Source: Desulfovibrio aminophilus (GTDB taxonomy: Bacteria > Desulfobacterota > Desulfovibrionia > Desulfovibrionales > Desulfovibrionaceae). From it: 64,000 nt of DNA. The position numbers were made by a program, and so were the translations under genes. The notes below the pieces were generated by a model, which saw nothing but the letters and a program-made list of their open reading frames with translations, was not told where the DNA came from and searched no databases. The stretch covers positions 1-64,000 of the forward strand of contig NZ_JAMHGA010000031.1 in assembly GCF_023660105.1 (NCBI RefSeq). Reading direction: 5' to 3'. Of the stretch, positions 28,053 to 37,886 are shown piece after piece (positions within the stretch are counted from its first letter, which is position 1; every line of letters begins with the position of its first letter).

Positions 28053-28973
28053 ATGCGGGTCTTCATCGCCGGAGGCAGCGGGTTCATCGGAACCGCGCTC
28101 TGCCGGGCCCTGGTCCGGGCCGGGCACGCGCCCGTGGTGCTCACACGGGGGACGCCCCGCGCCCTGCCGCCGGGAGTCTCGGCCGTGGGCTGGAACGGCC
28201 GCGACGGCGAGGGCTGGGCCCATCTCCTGGAGCGCGATTCGGCCGTGGTGAACCTGGCCGGGGAGAACATCGCCGCCGGACGCTGGACGCCCGAGCGCAA
28301 GGAACGCATTCTCCAAAGCCGTCTGGACGCCGGACGGGCCGTGGCCGACGCCGTGTCCCGGGCCCCGGAGGCCCCGCGCGTGCTCGTGCAGGCCTCGGCC
28401 GTGGGCTGGTACGGCCCGCGCGGGCCCGAACTGCTGGACGAAAGCGCGGCTCCGGGACAGGGCTTCCTGGCCGAGGTCTGCCGCCGCTGGGAAGAGTCCT
28501 CGGCCGCCGTGGAGGCCCTGGGCACGCGGCGCTGCGTCATCCGCACCGGCCTCGTGCTCGGCCCCGGCGGGGCGCTCGCGCGCATGCTCCCGGCCTTCCG
28601 TTTCTTCCTCGGCGGCCCCCTCGGCGACGGCCGCCAGGGCGTGTCCTGGATTCACCTGGACGACGAGGCCCAGGCCATCCGCTTCCTCATCGAGACCGAG
28701 GACTGCTCCGGCCCCTACAACCTCACCGCCCCGGACCCCGTGGACTCGCGGGCCTTCGCCAAGGCCCTGGGCCGGGCCCTGGGGCGTCCCTCTCGGCTGC
28801 CCGCCCCGGCGTTCGCCCTGCGCCTTCTGCTGGGGGAGATGGCCTCCGAGGTCCTGCTTTCCGGCCAGTTCGTGCGGCCCACGCGGCTCCTGTCGGCGGG
28901 CTACCGCTTCCAGCGCCCCGACATCGACGGGGCCCTGCGCGCGTCCCTGCATCCGGTCCGGGAGGCCGCGTGA
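28053..28973 (+). CDS. SDR39U1/YfcH-family NAD(P)-dependent epimerase-like protein
   Basis: 306 residues, TIGR01777-type. The N-terminal nucleotide loop is GGSGFIGTALCRAL (about 7-20). NLAGENIAAGRWT, SAVGWYGPRG (active-site Tyr region), R.GLVLGPGGAL and SWIHLDDEA follow, and the C-terminal part PAFALRLLLGEMASEVLLSGQFV is diagnostic of the family. The substrate is unknown; E. coli YfcH is the relative. It sits inside the ntrYX operon between the kinase and an HD-GYP regulator, and its TGA overlaps the next gene's GTG. Confidence 0.87.
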   Translation: MRVFIAGGSGFIGTALCRALVRAGHAPVVLTRGTPRALPPGVSAVGWNGRDGEGWAHLLERDSAVVNLAGENIAAGRWTPERKERILQSRLDAGRAVADAVSRAPEAPRVLVQASAVGWYGPRGPELLDESAAPGQGFLAEVCRRWEESSAAVEALGTRRCVIRTGLVLGPGGALARMLPAFRFFLGGPLGDGRQGVSWIHLDDEAQAIRFLIETEDCSGPYNLTAPDPVDSRAFAKALGRALGRPSRLPAPAFALRLLLGEMASEVLLSGQFVRPTRLLSAGYRFQRPDIDGALRASLHPVREAA

Positions 28974-30382
28974 TCTGTCCCAAGGACCTTCTGCCCGGCT
29001 CCGGGGCGCGTCGGGAGCGAATCCTCGTGGTCGAGGACGAGCGCATGGTGGCCCTGGACATCGAGCGGCTCGTGCGCAGCATGGGCTACGACGTGGCCGG
29101 GATCAGCGACTCGGGCGAGGAGGCCGTGGAGATGGCCCGCGCCCTGCGGCCGGGACTGGTGCTCATGGACATCCGGCTCAAGGGGCCCATGGACGGCATC
29201 GAGGCCGCCGCGCGCATCCAGGAGATCCGCGACACCCCGGTGATCTATCTCACGGCCTACGCCGACGACGCCACCCTGGAGCGGGCCCGGCTCACCGGCC
29301 CCTTCGGCTACCTCATCAAGCCCTTCGAGGACCGCGAGCTGCGCCTGACCATCGAAATGGCGCTCTACAAGCACCGGCTGGACGCCAAGCTCCTGGACAA
29401 CCGCATCTGGCTGGCCACCACCCTGAAGAGCATCGGCGACGCCGTGCTGACCACGGACCCCGACGGCATGGTGCGCTTCCTGAACCCGGCGGCCGAGGTC
29501 CTGCTGGAGCGCTCCGAGGACCAGGCGCGGGGCATGCCCGTGTCCGCGGTCTTCCAGGTCCTGGACGAGGAGAGCCTGGCCCCGCTGGCCCTGCCGCTGC
29601 CGGACCCCGCCTCGGCCGCGGCGAGCCGGGACATGCTCCTGGTCACCTCCTCGGGCGAGAAGCTGCCCATCGCCAGCAGCGTGGCGCCCATCGCCAACGA
29701 CCAGGGCGAACTCCTGGGCGGGGTCTTCGTCTTCCGCGACATCGCGGAGAAGAAGAAGGCCGAGGAGTCGCTGCGCCGGAGCGTGGCCCAGTTGCGCCAG
29801 ACCCTGGAGGAGACGGTCAGCGCCCTGGCGGCCATGTCCGAGAAGCGCGACCTCTACACCGCCGGGCACCAGCAGCGCGTGGCCCAGCTGGCCTGCGCCA
29901 TGGCCGAGGAGATGGGGCTCGGGGGCGACCGGCTGGACGGCCTGCGCGTGGCCGGGAAGCTCCACGACATCGGCAAGATTTCCGTGCCCGCCGAAATCCT
30001 GGCCAAACCCTCGCGGCTCACGCCCATCGAGATGGGCATCATGAAGACCCACAGCGAGTCGGGCTTCGAAATCCTGAAGCGGGTCTCCTTCCCCTGGCCC
30101 GTGGCGCGCATGGTCCTCCAGCACCACGAGCGGCTGGACGGCTCGGGCTACCCCAACGGCCTGCGCGGGGACGAGATCATGCTCGAGGCCCGCATCCTGG
30201 CCGTGGCCGACGTGGTGGAGGCCATGAGCTCCCACCGCCCCTACCGGGCCACCCTGGGCCTGGAGCGGGCCCTGGACGAGATCGCCGTGCACAAGGGCGG
30301 CCTCTACGACCCCGAGGCCGTGGCCGCCTGCCTGCGCCTGTTCCAGCACAAGAACTTTACATTCGACGTCGAGAACCCGTAG
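28970..30382 (+). CDS. REC-PAS-HD-GYP response regulator, probable c-di-GMP phosphodiesterase
   Basis: 470 residues. The receiver (about 15-135) has VVEDE and the phospho-Asp in LVLMDIRLKGPMDG (about 66). PAS (about 145-262) ends in GGVFVFRDIAEKKK. The HD-GYP domain (about 280-465) has LHDIGKISVP (about 331-340) and HHERLDGSGYPNGLRG (about 384-399), all metal ligands intact, so it should be an active c-di-GMP hydrolase. The GTG start at 28970 overlaps the preceding stop (GTGA). Its place in an NtrYX operon suggests that the kinase, or a partner, also drives c-di-GMP turnover. Confidence 0.9.
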   Translation: MICPKDLLPGSGARRERILVVEDERMVALDIERLVRSMGYDVAGISDSGEEAVEMARALRPGLVLMDIRLKGPMDGIEAAARIQEIRDTPVIYLTAYADDATLERARLTGPFGYLIKPFEDRELRLTIEMALYKHRLDAKLLDNRIWLATTLKSIGDAVLTTDPDGMVRFLNPAAEVLLERSEDQARGMPVSAVFQVLDEESLAPLALPLPDPASAAASRDMLLVTSSGEKLPIASSVAPIANDQGELLGGVFVFRDIAEKKKAEESLRRSVAQLRQTLEETVSALAAMSEKRDLYTAGHQQRVAQLACAMAEEMGLGGDRLDGLRVAGKLHDIGKISVPAEILAKPSRLTPIEMGIMKTHSESGFEILKRVSFPWPVARMVLQHHERLDGSGYPNGLRGDEIMLEARILAVADVVEAMSSHRPYRATLGLERALDEIAVHKGGLYDPEAVAACLRLFQHKNFTFDVENP

Positions 30383-30416
30383 ACTGCGCCCAGCGGACCA
30401 CCGCCGGAGAACAGTC

Positions 30417-31841
<1,425 letters not shown>

Positions 31842-31934
31842 CCCGGGAGGCGGCCGGAGCTTCCGCCGGGTCTCTCCGGCGGCGGTTTCCGCGCGCCCCG
31901 GGTGCGCCGGAACGGGATTCGCCTGGAGCCGCGC

Positions 31935-32600
31935 ATGACGATGCACGCGATCGACATGGACCGCTGGGAGCGGAGGGAGCACTTCCACTTCTTCCAGTCC
32001 GTGGCCCGTCCGCAGGTGGAGGTGACCGCGCCCCTGGACGTGACCGGCCTGCTGGCCTACCGGAGCGCCCTGGACCCCGCGAACAGGCCGCGCCTGTCGG
32101 ACATGCTCTACTTCCTGGCCGCCCGCGCGGCCAACGGCATCGAGGAGTTCCGCCAGCGCCTCGTGGAGCGGACGCCGGTGGCCTTCGACAGGGTGGACAT
32201 CGCCTTCACCTATGTGCCCAAGGGGCGGCTGCTGCACGCCAACTGCCTGGCCGCGTACTCCGAACGCTTCGGCGAGGCCGCGGCGGCCATCGACGCCGCG
32301 CGGGCCGGGGCCGACGCGAACCCGACCCTGACCCCTGCGGGCGCGGAGGGGCAGGGCATGCTCTACTTCAGCATCGTGCGCGGGCTGCGCTTCACGTCCA
32401 TGAACAATCCCTGGGGCGATCCCTGGCTGGACAGCGTGCCGCGCGTCATCTTCGGCGCGGTCCACGAGACCCCGGGCGGCGGCTGGGCGGCGCCGGTGTC
32501 CGTGGAGGCCCTGCACAGCTTCATCGACGGACGGCACATCGAGGCGTTCTTCGAGTCCATGCGGGCGGCCTCGGACGACGCCGAACGGACCTTCGCCTGA
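31935..32600 (+). CDS. CAT-family (chloramphenicol acetyltransferase-like) acyltransferase
   Basis: 221 residues, close to CAT (about 215). RREHFHFFQS near the N-terminus, F.YVPKGRLL, an internal LYFSIVRGLRFTSMNNP, and the C-terminal LHSFIDGRHIEAFFE correspond to the CAT fold. The catalytic His of HHxxxDG is kept (H in LHSFIDG), but the first His is Leu. A trimeric acetyl- or acyl-CoA dependent enzyme is likely. Chloramphenicol resistance is not implied, since chromosomal CAT-like proteins often have other acceptors. The start at 31935 has GGAG upstream; ATG 31941 is an alternative. It converges on the glycosyltransferase gene 20 bp downstream. Confidence 0.78.
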   Translation: MTMHAIDMDRWERREHFHFFQSVARPQVEVTAPLDVTGLLAYRSALDPANRPRLSDMLYFLAARAANGIEEFRQRLVERTPVAFDRVDIAFTYVPKGRLLHANCLAAYSERFGEAAAAIDAARAGADANPTLTPAGAEGQGMLYFSIVRGLRFTSMNNPWGDPWLDSVPRVIFGAVHETPGGGWAAPVSVEALHSFIDGRHIEAFFESMRAASDDAERTFA

Positions 32601-32620
32601 TCGTTCCGGCGGGTTGAGCC

Positions 32621-33400
32621 TCAGAAGGGGGCCTTGGCCCACTCCCAGCCCGCCACCTCGGCGCGCAGCCGGTCCGGGCTCATGGCCTCGATGCGCCGCA
32701 GCTCGGCCAGATTGGCTTGGTGGCGGGGGCTCTCCGGGCCGATGAGCCCGACGGGCCGGGGGTGGGCCAGATGGAAGATGGGCCCCGGGATGCGCGCGAT
32801 CCGGCAGCCCAGGATGGACAGCCGCCGCACCCGCTCGTCGTCCTCGCAACCCCAGCCGTACATCCGCTCGTTCTCCAGCCCGGCCTCGAAGTAGGCCTCG
32901 CGGCGCAGGAAGGCCGCCCCGCCGTAGACGTCCGGGTGGCGCAGGGGGCAGTTCTCCTCCGAGAGCCCGTCCAGGGAGAGCGTGGCGTGGATGCGTCCGA
33001 TCTCCGGCTCCTCCACGTTCAGGCAGCGGCCGTCGAAGGGCAGGACCATGTGGCAGCCCCGGGCGGCCAGGTCGCGGGCGGCAAGATACTTGAGCGGAGG
33101 CAGGAGCACGTCCGTGTCGTGGGCCAGGACCAGCTCGGTGCGGGCCTCGCGGGCCAGGACGTTCAGGCAGCGGGTCTTGTGGAAGTGCTCGGAGCGGGCC
33201 TGGAGGAAGACGTGGTCCACCAGTCCCTTGAACTCGGGCAGGAAGTCCTTGGCCAGGGGCCGCTCGCCTTCCTCGCCGAGGAGCACGCGCACGCGGAAAT
33301 GGTGCAGCAGATAGTGCAGCACCACCTTGAGGTTGCGGACCCGGCCCGTGGAGTCGAAGCGGGCCGGGATGAGCACGGTGACGTCCGGCAGGACGGTCAT
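32621..33400 (-). CDS. GT-A-fold glycosyltransferase
   Basis: 259 residues, no membrane segment. The N-terminal VTVLIPARFDSTGRVRNL is a nucleotide-sugar fold start, LVLAHDTDVLLP (about 90-101) contains a DxD-like metal site, and YGWGCEDDERVRR (about 195-207) is the GT7/GT27-like acceptor and catalytic segment. The sugar and acceptor are unknown; LPS or exopolysaccharide is plausible. It is the last gene of the HK-RR-HK-RR operon, 8 nt after the second regulator. Confidence 0.8.
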   Translation of the reverse strand: MTVLPDVTVLIPARFDSTGRVRNLKVVLHYLLHHFRVRVLLGEEGERPLAKDFLPEFKGLVDHVFLQARSEHFHKTRCLNVLAREARTELVLAHDTDVLLPPLKYLAARDLAARGCHMVLPFDGRCLNVEEPEIGRIHATLSLDGLSEENCPLRHPDVYGGAAFLRREAYFEAGLENERMYGWGCEDDERVRRLSILGCRIARIPGPIFHLAHPRPVGLIGPESPRHQANLAELRRIEAMSPDRLRAEVAGWEWAKAPF

Positions 33401-33408
33401 GGGGCGGG

Positions 33409-33807
33409 TCAGCCCAGGTCGCGCTGCTCCACCTGGCGCAGTTCGAAGGCCAGGCTGATCATGCGCAGCAGCTCGTCGGTCTTGCAGGGCTTGAGCAGAT
33501 AGTCGTAGGCGCCCATGTTGATGAGCTCCACGGCGTCGTCCACCGAGGCGTGGCCGGTGAGGACCACGACCTTGGCCGGGTTCTTGGCCTCGCGCAGCCG
33601 CCGCAGCACCTCCTTGCCCGAGATCCCGGCCATCTTCATGTCCAGGAGAACCACGTCATAGGGCTTGCGGCCGGCCTCGGCCAGGGCCTCCTCGCCGCTC
33701 ATGGCGTGGCGGGCCTTGAGGCCGTTGGCCTCCAAAATCTTGACCATGTTCTGGCCGAAGCGCTCCTCGTCGTCCACCACGAGCACCTTGGCGCTGGTCG
33801 CGGTCAT
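33409..33807 (-). CDS. Single-domain response regulator
   Basis: 132 residues, receiver only: VLVVDDEE, phospho-Asp in VVLLDMKMAGISG (about 57), T in VVLTGHAS, and the conserved Lys in LLKPCKTDE. There is no output domain, so it acts by protein interaction or as a phosphorelay intermediate. ATG 33807 is preceded by AAAGGAGG. It is the fourth gene of the tandem two-component operon and probably the target of the kinase just upstream. Confidence 0.9.
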   Translation of the reverse strand: MTATSAKVLVVDDEERFGQNMVKILEANGLKARHAMSGEEALAEAGRKPYDVVLLDMKMAGISGKEVLRRLREAKNPAKVVVLTGHASVDDAVELINMGAYDYLLKPCKTDELLRMISLAFELRQVEQRDLG

Positions 33808-33824
33808 GGGTTCCTCCTTTTCGT

Positions 33825-34754
33825 TCAGGCCGCCTCGCGCCGCAGGGGCAGGACGACCTCGAAGCGGGCCCCCTGTCCGGGCGGGCTGGCGGCCTGGATG
33901 GTGCCGCCCAGCCGCTCCATGATGGTCATGCACATGGAGAGCCCGAGGCCCGTGCCCTGTCCGGGCGGCTTGGTGGTGAAGAACGGGTTGAAGATCTTGG
34001 AGAGGTTGTCCGGGGAGATGCCCGGGCCGGTGTCGTCCACGGTGATGCGCACCCGGTCGCGGGCGGTCATGTCCGTGCTCACGGTCACGCTGCCCTGGCA
34101 GCCGACGGCCTGCATGGCGTTGTTCAGCAGGTTCAGGATCACCTGGCGCAGCAGGGCCGGGTCCGTGGCCACCGGGGGCAGGGACGCGGCGTAGTTGCGG
34201 CGGATGACGATGGACTTGAGCCGGGCCTCCTTCTCCACCAGCATGGCCATGTCCTCGGCCAGGGCGCTCACGTCCGTGTCCTGGACGATGGCCTCCAGCT
34301 TGCGGGAGAGCGAGAGGAGCTTGTGGGTGATCTCCCGGCAGCGCTCCACCTGGAGGCTGATCTGGCGCACGCCCTCGCGCGTGGCGTCCAGCTCCGCGCG
34401 GTCCTTGAGGGCCTCGGCGTCGAGCCCCATGAGCAGGAGCTCGGCCTCCTGGCCGATGACCGCCAGGGGGGTGTTGATCTCATGGGCGATGCCCGAGGAG
34501 AGCTGGCCCACGGCGGCCATCTTCTGGGACTGGAGGAGCTCCTCGCCCAGGCGGGTCTCCTCCTCGCGGGAGCGCACGGTCTGTCCGGCCAGCCAGGACA
34601 CGGCCCAGTATACGGCTCCGGCCGTGGCCAGGCCCAGGATGAGCCGGCCCCATTCGGGCAGGACAGGGGCCAGGAAGGCCGAGGTGAGCACCAGCAGCGC
34701 CGGGCCCAGCCGCAGCAGCTTGCGGCCCGGCTCCGAATGCAGCAGGGGCTCCAT
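33825..34754 (-). CDS. Membrane histidine kinase (short, no large sensor)
   Basis: 309 residues. Two closely spaced hydrophobic helices (about 14-60) are followed by HisKA with H in LSSGIAHEINTPLAVIGQEA (about 91) and an HATPase (ILNLLNNAMQAV, DDTGPGI, GTGLGLSMCMTIMERLGG). The lack of a periplasmic sensor domain suggests cytoplasmic or protein-mediated input. It starts 3 nt after the preceding regulator gene and is followed closely by a single-domain regulator. Confidence 0.9.
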   Translation of the reverse strand: MEPLLHSEPGRKLLRLGPALLVLTSAFLAPVLPEWGRLILGLATAGAVYWAVSWLAGQTVRSREEETRLGEELLQSQKMAAVGQLSSGIAHEINTPLAVIGQEAELLLMGLDAEALKDRAELDATREGVRQISLQVERCREITHKLLSLSRKLEAIVQDTDVSALAEDMAMLVEKEARLKSIVIRRNYAASLPPVATDPALLRQVILNLLNNAMQAVGCQGSVTVSTDMTARDRVRITVDDTGPGISPDNLSKIFNPFFTTKPPGQGTGLGLSMCMTIMERLGGTIQAASPPGQGARFEVVLPLRREAA

Positions 34755-34757
34755 GGC

Positions 34758-35150
34758 CTACGCCTGCCGCTTTTCGTTCAGGGCCTTGCGCTCGCGGGCC
34801 TTGTTGATGCGCACGAGCAGGTCCTCGATGTTGAAGGGCTTCATGATGAAGTCGTAGGCCCCGTGACCCATGCCCTGGAGCCCGGCCTCCACGGAGCCGT
34901 GGCCGGTGAGCATGATGACCTCCACCAGGGGATGGCGCTTCTTGATCTCCTTGAGCGTCTCGATGCCGTCCATGCCGGGCATCTTGAGGTCCAGGACGAC
35001 CACGTCCACGGGCTCGGTCTGGAGCGTCTTCAGGGCCTCCGGGCCGCTGCCAGCGCCCAGGGCCAGGACGTTGCGCTTGTTGAAGCGGTTGACGAAAAGG
35101 TCCACGAACTCCTTTTCATCGTCCACGACGAGCACCCGCGCCTTTTCCAT
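34758..35150 (-). CDS. Single-domain response regulator
   Basis: 130 residues, receiver only: VLVVDDEKEF, phospho-Asp in VVVLDLKMPGMDG (about 53), VIMLTGHGS and FIMKPFNIEDLL with the switch Lys. It is similar to, but clearly distinct from, the second regulator of the operon. It lies between two kinases and is probably phosphorylated by the upstream dCACHE kinase. Confidence 0.9.
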   Translation of the reverse strand: MEKARVLVVDDEKEFVDLFVNRFNKRNVLALGAGSGPEALKTLQTEPVDVVVLDLKMPGMDGIETLKEIKKRHPLVEVIMLTGHGSVEAGLQGMGHGAYDFIMKPFNIEDLLVRINKARERKALNEKRQA

Positions 35151-35165
35151 GTCATGCTCCCTTGC

Positions 35166-36830
35166 TCAGACCACTGGTAAGAAAATCGTGAAGGTGGAGC
35201 CCTTGCCTTCCTCGCTCTGGACCTCGACGCGGCCGCCCAGCTTTTCCAGGATGCCGTAGCAGATGGCCAGCCCCAGGCCCGTGCCCTCGCCCACCTTCTT
35301 GGTGGTGAAGAAGGGGTCGAAGATCGTGTTCAGCTTTTCCTTGGGAATGCCGCAGCCGGTGTCCGCGATGGCCACATATATCTCGCGGCCGTCCTCGGCC
35401 TTGCCGGTGGACACGGTGATGGCGCCGTTCGAGCCCACGGCGTCGATGGCGTTGTCCAGGATGTTCAGGATCACCTGCTGGATCTGGGCCATGTCCGTGG
35501 TGGTGTTGGGGATGCTCTCGTCCAGGCGCTTGATGATCTCGATGTTGCGGTGCAGGGCCTCGCTCTCCAGGAACTTCAGGGTCTGGTCCGTGAGCAGGTT
35601 CAGGGAGACGTTCTCCTGCATGGGCTCCATGCGCCGCCCGAAGCCGAGCATGCGGTGGGTCACGGCCTTGGCCCGGTCCACGTGCATCTCGATCTTGTTG
35701 GCCGCGACGTCGATCTCCTCCAGGTGGAGCATTTTCTCCGGGTCCTCGTCCACGAGCAGATCCTTGATCCAGCCCGCGCTCTCGCGGATGAGGGTGAGCG
35801 GGTTGTTCACCTCGTGGGCCACGCCCGCGGCCAGCTTGCCCAGGGCGGCCATCTTGCTGGACTGCATGAGCGAGGCGTCCAGGGCGGCCTTCTCGCGGTC
35901 GGCCTTGATGAGCTTGTTGATGATCGAGCGGGCGGTCAGGGCCGCGCCGGTGATGATGAGCAGGATGCCCCCGGCCACCATGGCGGCCGCGATGGACTGG
36001 GCCCGCACCAGGGCCGAGAGCTCCTCCTTGGGGTCCTCCATGATGACCAGAAGCCAGGGCACGCGCTGGAGCCAGGCCATGCCCACGATCATGGTCCGGT
36101 CCTTGACCGGCCGTTCCTCGATGACCGTGCCGTCCTTGTTCCCGGCCGTGGCCGGGCTGGGCAGGGGCATGGAGAGCTTGGTCATCACCGGCCCGGCCAG
36201 CCGGGACGGGGTCTGGAGCACGCCCTCGGTGTTGACCAGGTAGGCGTCGCCCAGTTCGCCGGTGTGGATGCCCCGGACCAGGGAGCTGAAGGCCTCGGAG
36301 TCGATGGTGGCCCGCAGGATCCAGGTCCGGTCGCCCTCGCGGCGCATGACCGCGATGATGAAGTGCGGGAACTTGCGGAAGCCCATGAACACGTCCGAGA
36401 CGTACTGGCCCTTGAGCATGGTTTCGTGGAACCAGGGCTCGTCCTTGTAGTTCACGCGCTTGAGGGAGAAGGGGCCGACATAGGCCACGTGCTCGCCGTT
36501 CTGGTCGATGACGCCCATGTCCACGTAGGACTTGGAATTGGTCTGGACCACGTTGAAGATGGCGTTCAGCTGGGCCGGGTCGGAGAGCTGCTGGTAGGAG
36601 TGGGTGTAGGCCAGGCTCTTGAGCTGGGAGACCCGCTCGTCGAGGAAGATGTCCAGCGCCTTCTGGCGGTTGTCCACCGCCCGCTCCAGGTTGCGGATGA
36701 TCTTCTCGTGGTAGGTCTTGGAGAACTGCAGATGGACGAAGAATCCCAGCGCGAAGAGCGGCACCAGGGAGAAGACCAGGGTTACGGTCATGATCTTGCG
36801 GCGCAGGCGCCCGTATCCTTGGGTATCCAT
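35166..36830 (-). CDS. dCACHE-type membrane histidine kinase
   Basis: 554 residues. A transmembrane helix (about 12-33), a large periplasmic double-CACHE-like sensor (about 34-275, DMGVIDQNGEHVAYVGPF, DEPWFHETMLKGQYVSDVFMG), a second helix (about 277-300), HisKA with H in LAAGVAHEVNNPLTLIRESA (about 341) and an HATPase with GTGLGLAICYGILEKLGG. It likely binds a small extracellular ligand. Start 36830 is chosen over an in-frame ATG 42 nt upstream because GGAGGGAGGG lies directly before it. It is the first gene of a five-gene operon. Confidence 0.9.
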   Translation of the reverse strand: MDTQGYGRLRRKIMTVTLVFSLVPLFALGFFVHLQFSKTYHEKIIRNLERAVDNRQKALDIFLDERVSQLKSLAYTHSYQQLSDPAQLNAIFNVVQTNSKSYVDMGVIDQNGEHVAYVGPFSLKRVNYKDEPWFHETMLKGQYVSDVFMGFRKFPHFIIAVMRREGDRTWILRATIDSEAFSSLVRGIHTGELGDAYLVNTEGVLQTPSRLAGPVMTKLSMPLPSPATAGNKDGTVIEERPVKDRTMIVGMAWLQRVPWLLVIMEDPKEELSALVRAQSIAAAMVAGGILLIITGAALTARSIINKLIKADREKAALDASLMQSSKMAALGKLAAGVAHEVNNPLTLIRESAGWIKDLLVDEDPEKMLHLEEIDVAANKIEMHVDRAKAVTHRMLGFGRRMEPMQENVSLNLLTDQTLKFLESEALHRNIEIIKRLDESIPNTTTDMAQIQQVILNILDNAIDAVGSNGAITVSTGKAEDGREIYVAIADTGCGIPKEKLNTIFDPFFTTKKVGEGTGLGLAICYGILEKLGGRVEVQSEEGKGSTFTIFLPVV

Positions 36831-36852
36831 CCCTCCCTCCGAGTCTGTCCGT

Positions 36853-36882
36853 TTTTTAGCAGACAGTTGCATGGGTTGCCAA
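36853..36882 (-). promoter_or_regulatory. Promoter of the tandem two-component operon
   Basis: -35 TTGGCA (36877-36882), 18-bp spacer, -10 TAAAAA (36853-36858) on the minus strand, 23 bp before the kinase start. Confidence 0.5.
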
Positions 36883-36901
36883 TCTTTTCTCCCGTCGGAG
36901 G

Positions 36902-36930
36902 TTGGCAGGACGGCCCTCGGCGTTTATAGG
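36902..36930 (+). promoter_or_regulatory. Promoter of the LuxR-type regulator gene
   Basis: -35 TTGGCA (36902-36907), 17-bp spacer, -10 TATAGG (36925-36930). It is back to back with the divergent promoter; the two -35 boxes are 19 bp apart and identical, so a shared regulator could act on both. Confidence 0.55.
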
Positions 36931-36965
36931 GAAGATGCCCCCTGACCTGGAACCGGAGGATCGGC

Positions 36966-37886
36966 ATGAGGGACACGCAGGCGGCGGCCCGGGCGCGCAT
37001 CCTGGTCGTGGACGACGACCCCGTCTTCCGCGTCTACTTCGCGGGCATCCTCGAGGACATGGGCCACGAGGCCCTGGAGGCGGCCGACGGCGAGGAGGGC
37101 TTGCGGCGTTTCCGCGAGTCCGCGCCGGACATGGTCCTGCTCGACCTGCGCATGCCCCGGCTGGACGGCCTGGCCGTGCTCGACGCCATGGCCGCCGAGG
37201 CCCCGGGCACGCCCGTGGTGGTGGTCTCGGCCACCACCGAGATCCGCAACGCCGTGGGCGCGCTGCGGCGCGGGGCCTGGGACTACGTGGTCAAGCCCAT
37301 CCAGGACCCGGACCTGCTGCGCCACGTGTTGGACAAGGCCCTGGCCCACGCCCGGGTGCTGCGCGAGAACTGGCGCTACCACGAGCGCCTGGCCGAGGAG
37401 GTCCGGGTCAAGACCCTTGAGCTCACCGAGGCCAACGAGCGCCTGGCCCAGGAAAAGGCCCAGGTGGAGGGCATGAACGTCACCCTGCGCAACGTGCTCG
37501 GCGCGGTGGAGCGGGAGAAGCGGGCCATCGTGGAGGAGCTGGGCGCGGACATCGAGAGCCGCGTCCTGCCCGTGGCCGAGCGCATGGCCCGGGAGTCCTC
37601 TCCCGAACTCCGGGCAAGCTTTCTGGCCGTGCTGCGGGACGAGCTGTCCCGGCTCTGCGGGGAGGGCGGCGGCCCGGTTCCGGCCCTGTTCGGCCTGACC
37701 CCCACGGAGCTGGAGGTCTGCCGCTACCTGGAGCTGGGCAGGGGGAGCAAGGAGATCGCCGACCTTCTGAACTGCTCCATGGAGACCGTGCAGACCCACC
37801 GCAAGAACATCCGGGCCAAGCTCGGGATCAAGGGCGAGAAGGTCAACCTGAGCGCGTTTCTGCGCACCCGGACCCTGGCCCGCTGA
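36966..37886 (+). CDS. Response regulator with coiled coil and LuxR-type HTH
   Basis: 306 residues. The receiver (about 12-125) has VVDDDPVF, phospho-Asp in MVLLDLRMPRLDG (about 60) and VVKPIQDPDLL. A long helical segment (about 135-190, VKTLELTEANERLAQEKAQVEGM) links to a C-terminal LuxR/GerE helix-turn-helix (about 237-290, LTPTELEVCRYLELGRGSKEIADLLN and VQTHRKNIRAKL). It is a DNA-binding regulator. The last 44 nt overlap the 3' end of the convergent REC-HPt gene. Confidence 0.88.
   Translation: MRDTQAAARARILVVDDDPVFRVYFAGILEDMGHEALEAADGEEGLRRFRESAPDMVLLDLRMPRLDGLAVLDAMAAEAPGTPVVVVSATTEIRNAVGALRRGAWDYVVKPIQDPDLLRHVLDKALAHARVLRENWRYHERLAEEVRVKTLELTEANERLAQEKAQVEGMNVTLRNVLGAVEREKRAIVEELGADIESRVLPVAERMARESSPELRASFLAVLRDELSRLCGEGGGPVPALFGLTPTELEVCRYLELGRGSKEIADLLNCSMETVQTHRKNIRAKLGIKGEKVNLSAFLRTRTLAR

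Noticed and set aside
31935-32600. Chloramphenicol resistance gene
   Set aside because: CAT-fold protein with the first His of HHxxxDG replaced and no mobile-element context; a resistance role is not supported.
36840-36890. Sigma-54 promoter before the dCACHE kinase (TGGCA... GC)
   Set aside because: Spacing between GG and GC is 8 rather than 10 nt; a sigma-70-type pair fits better.
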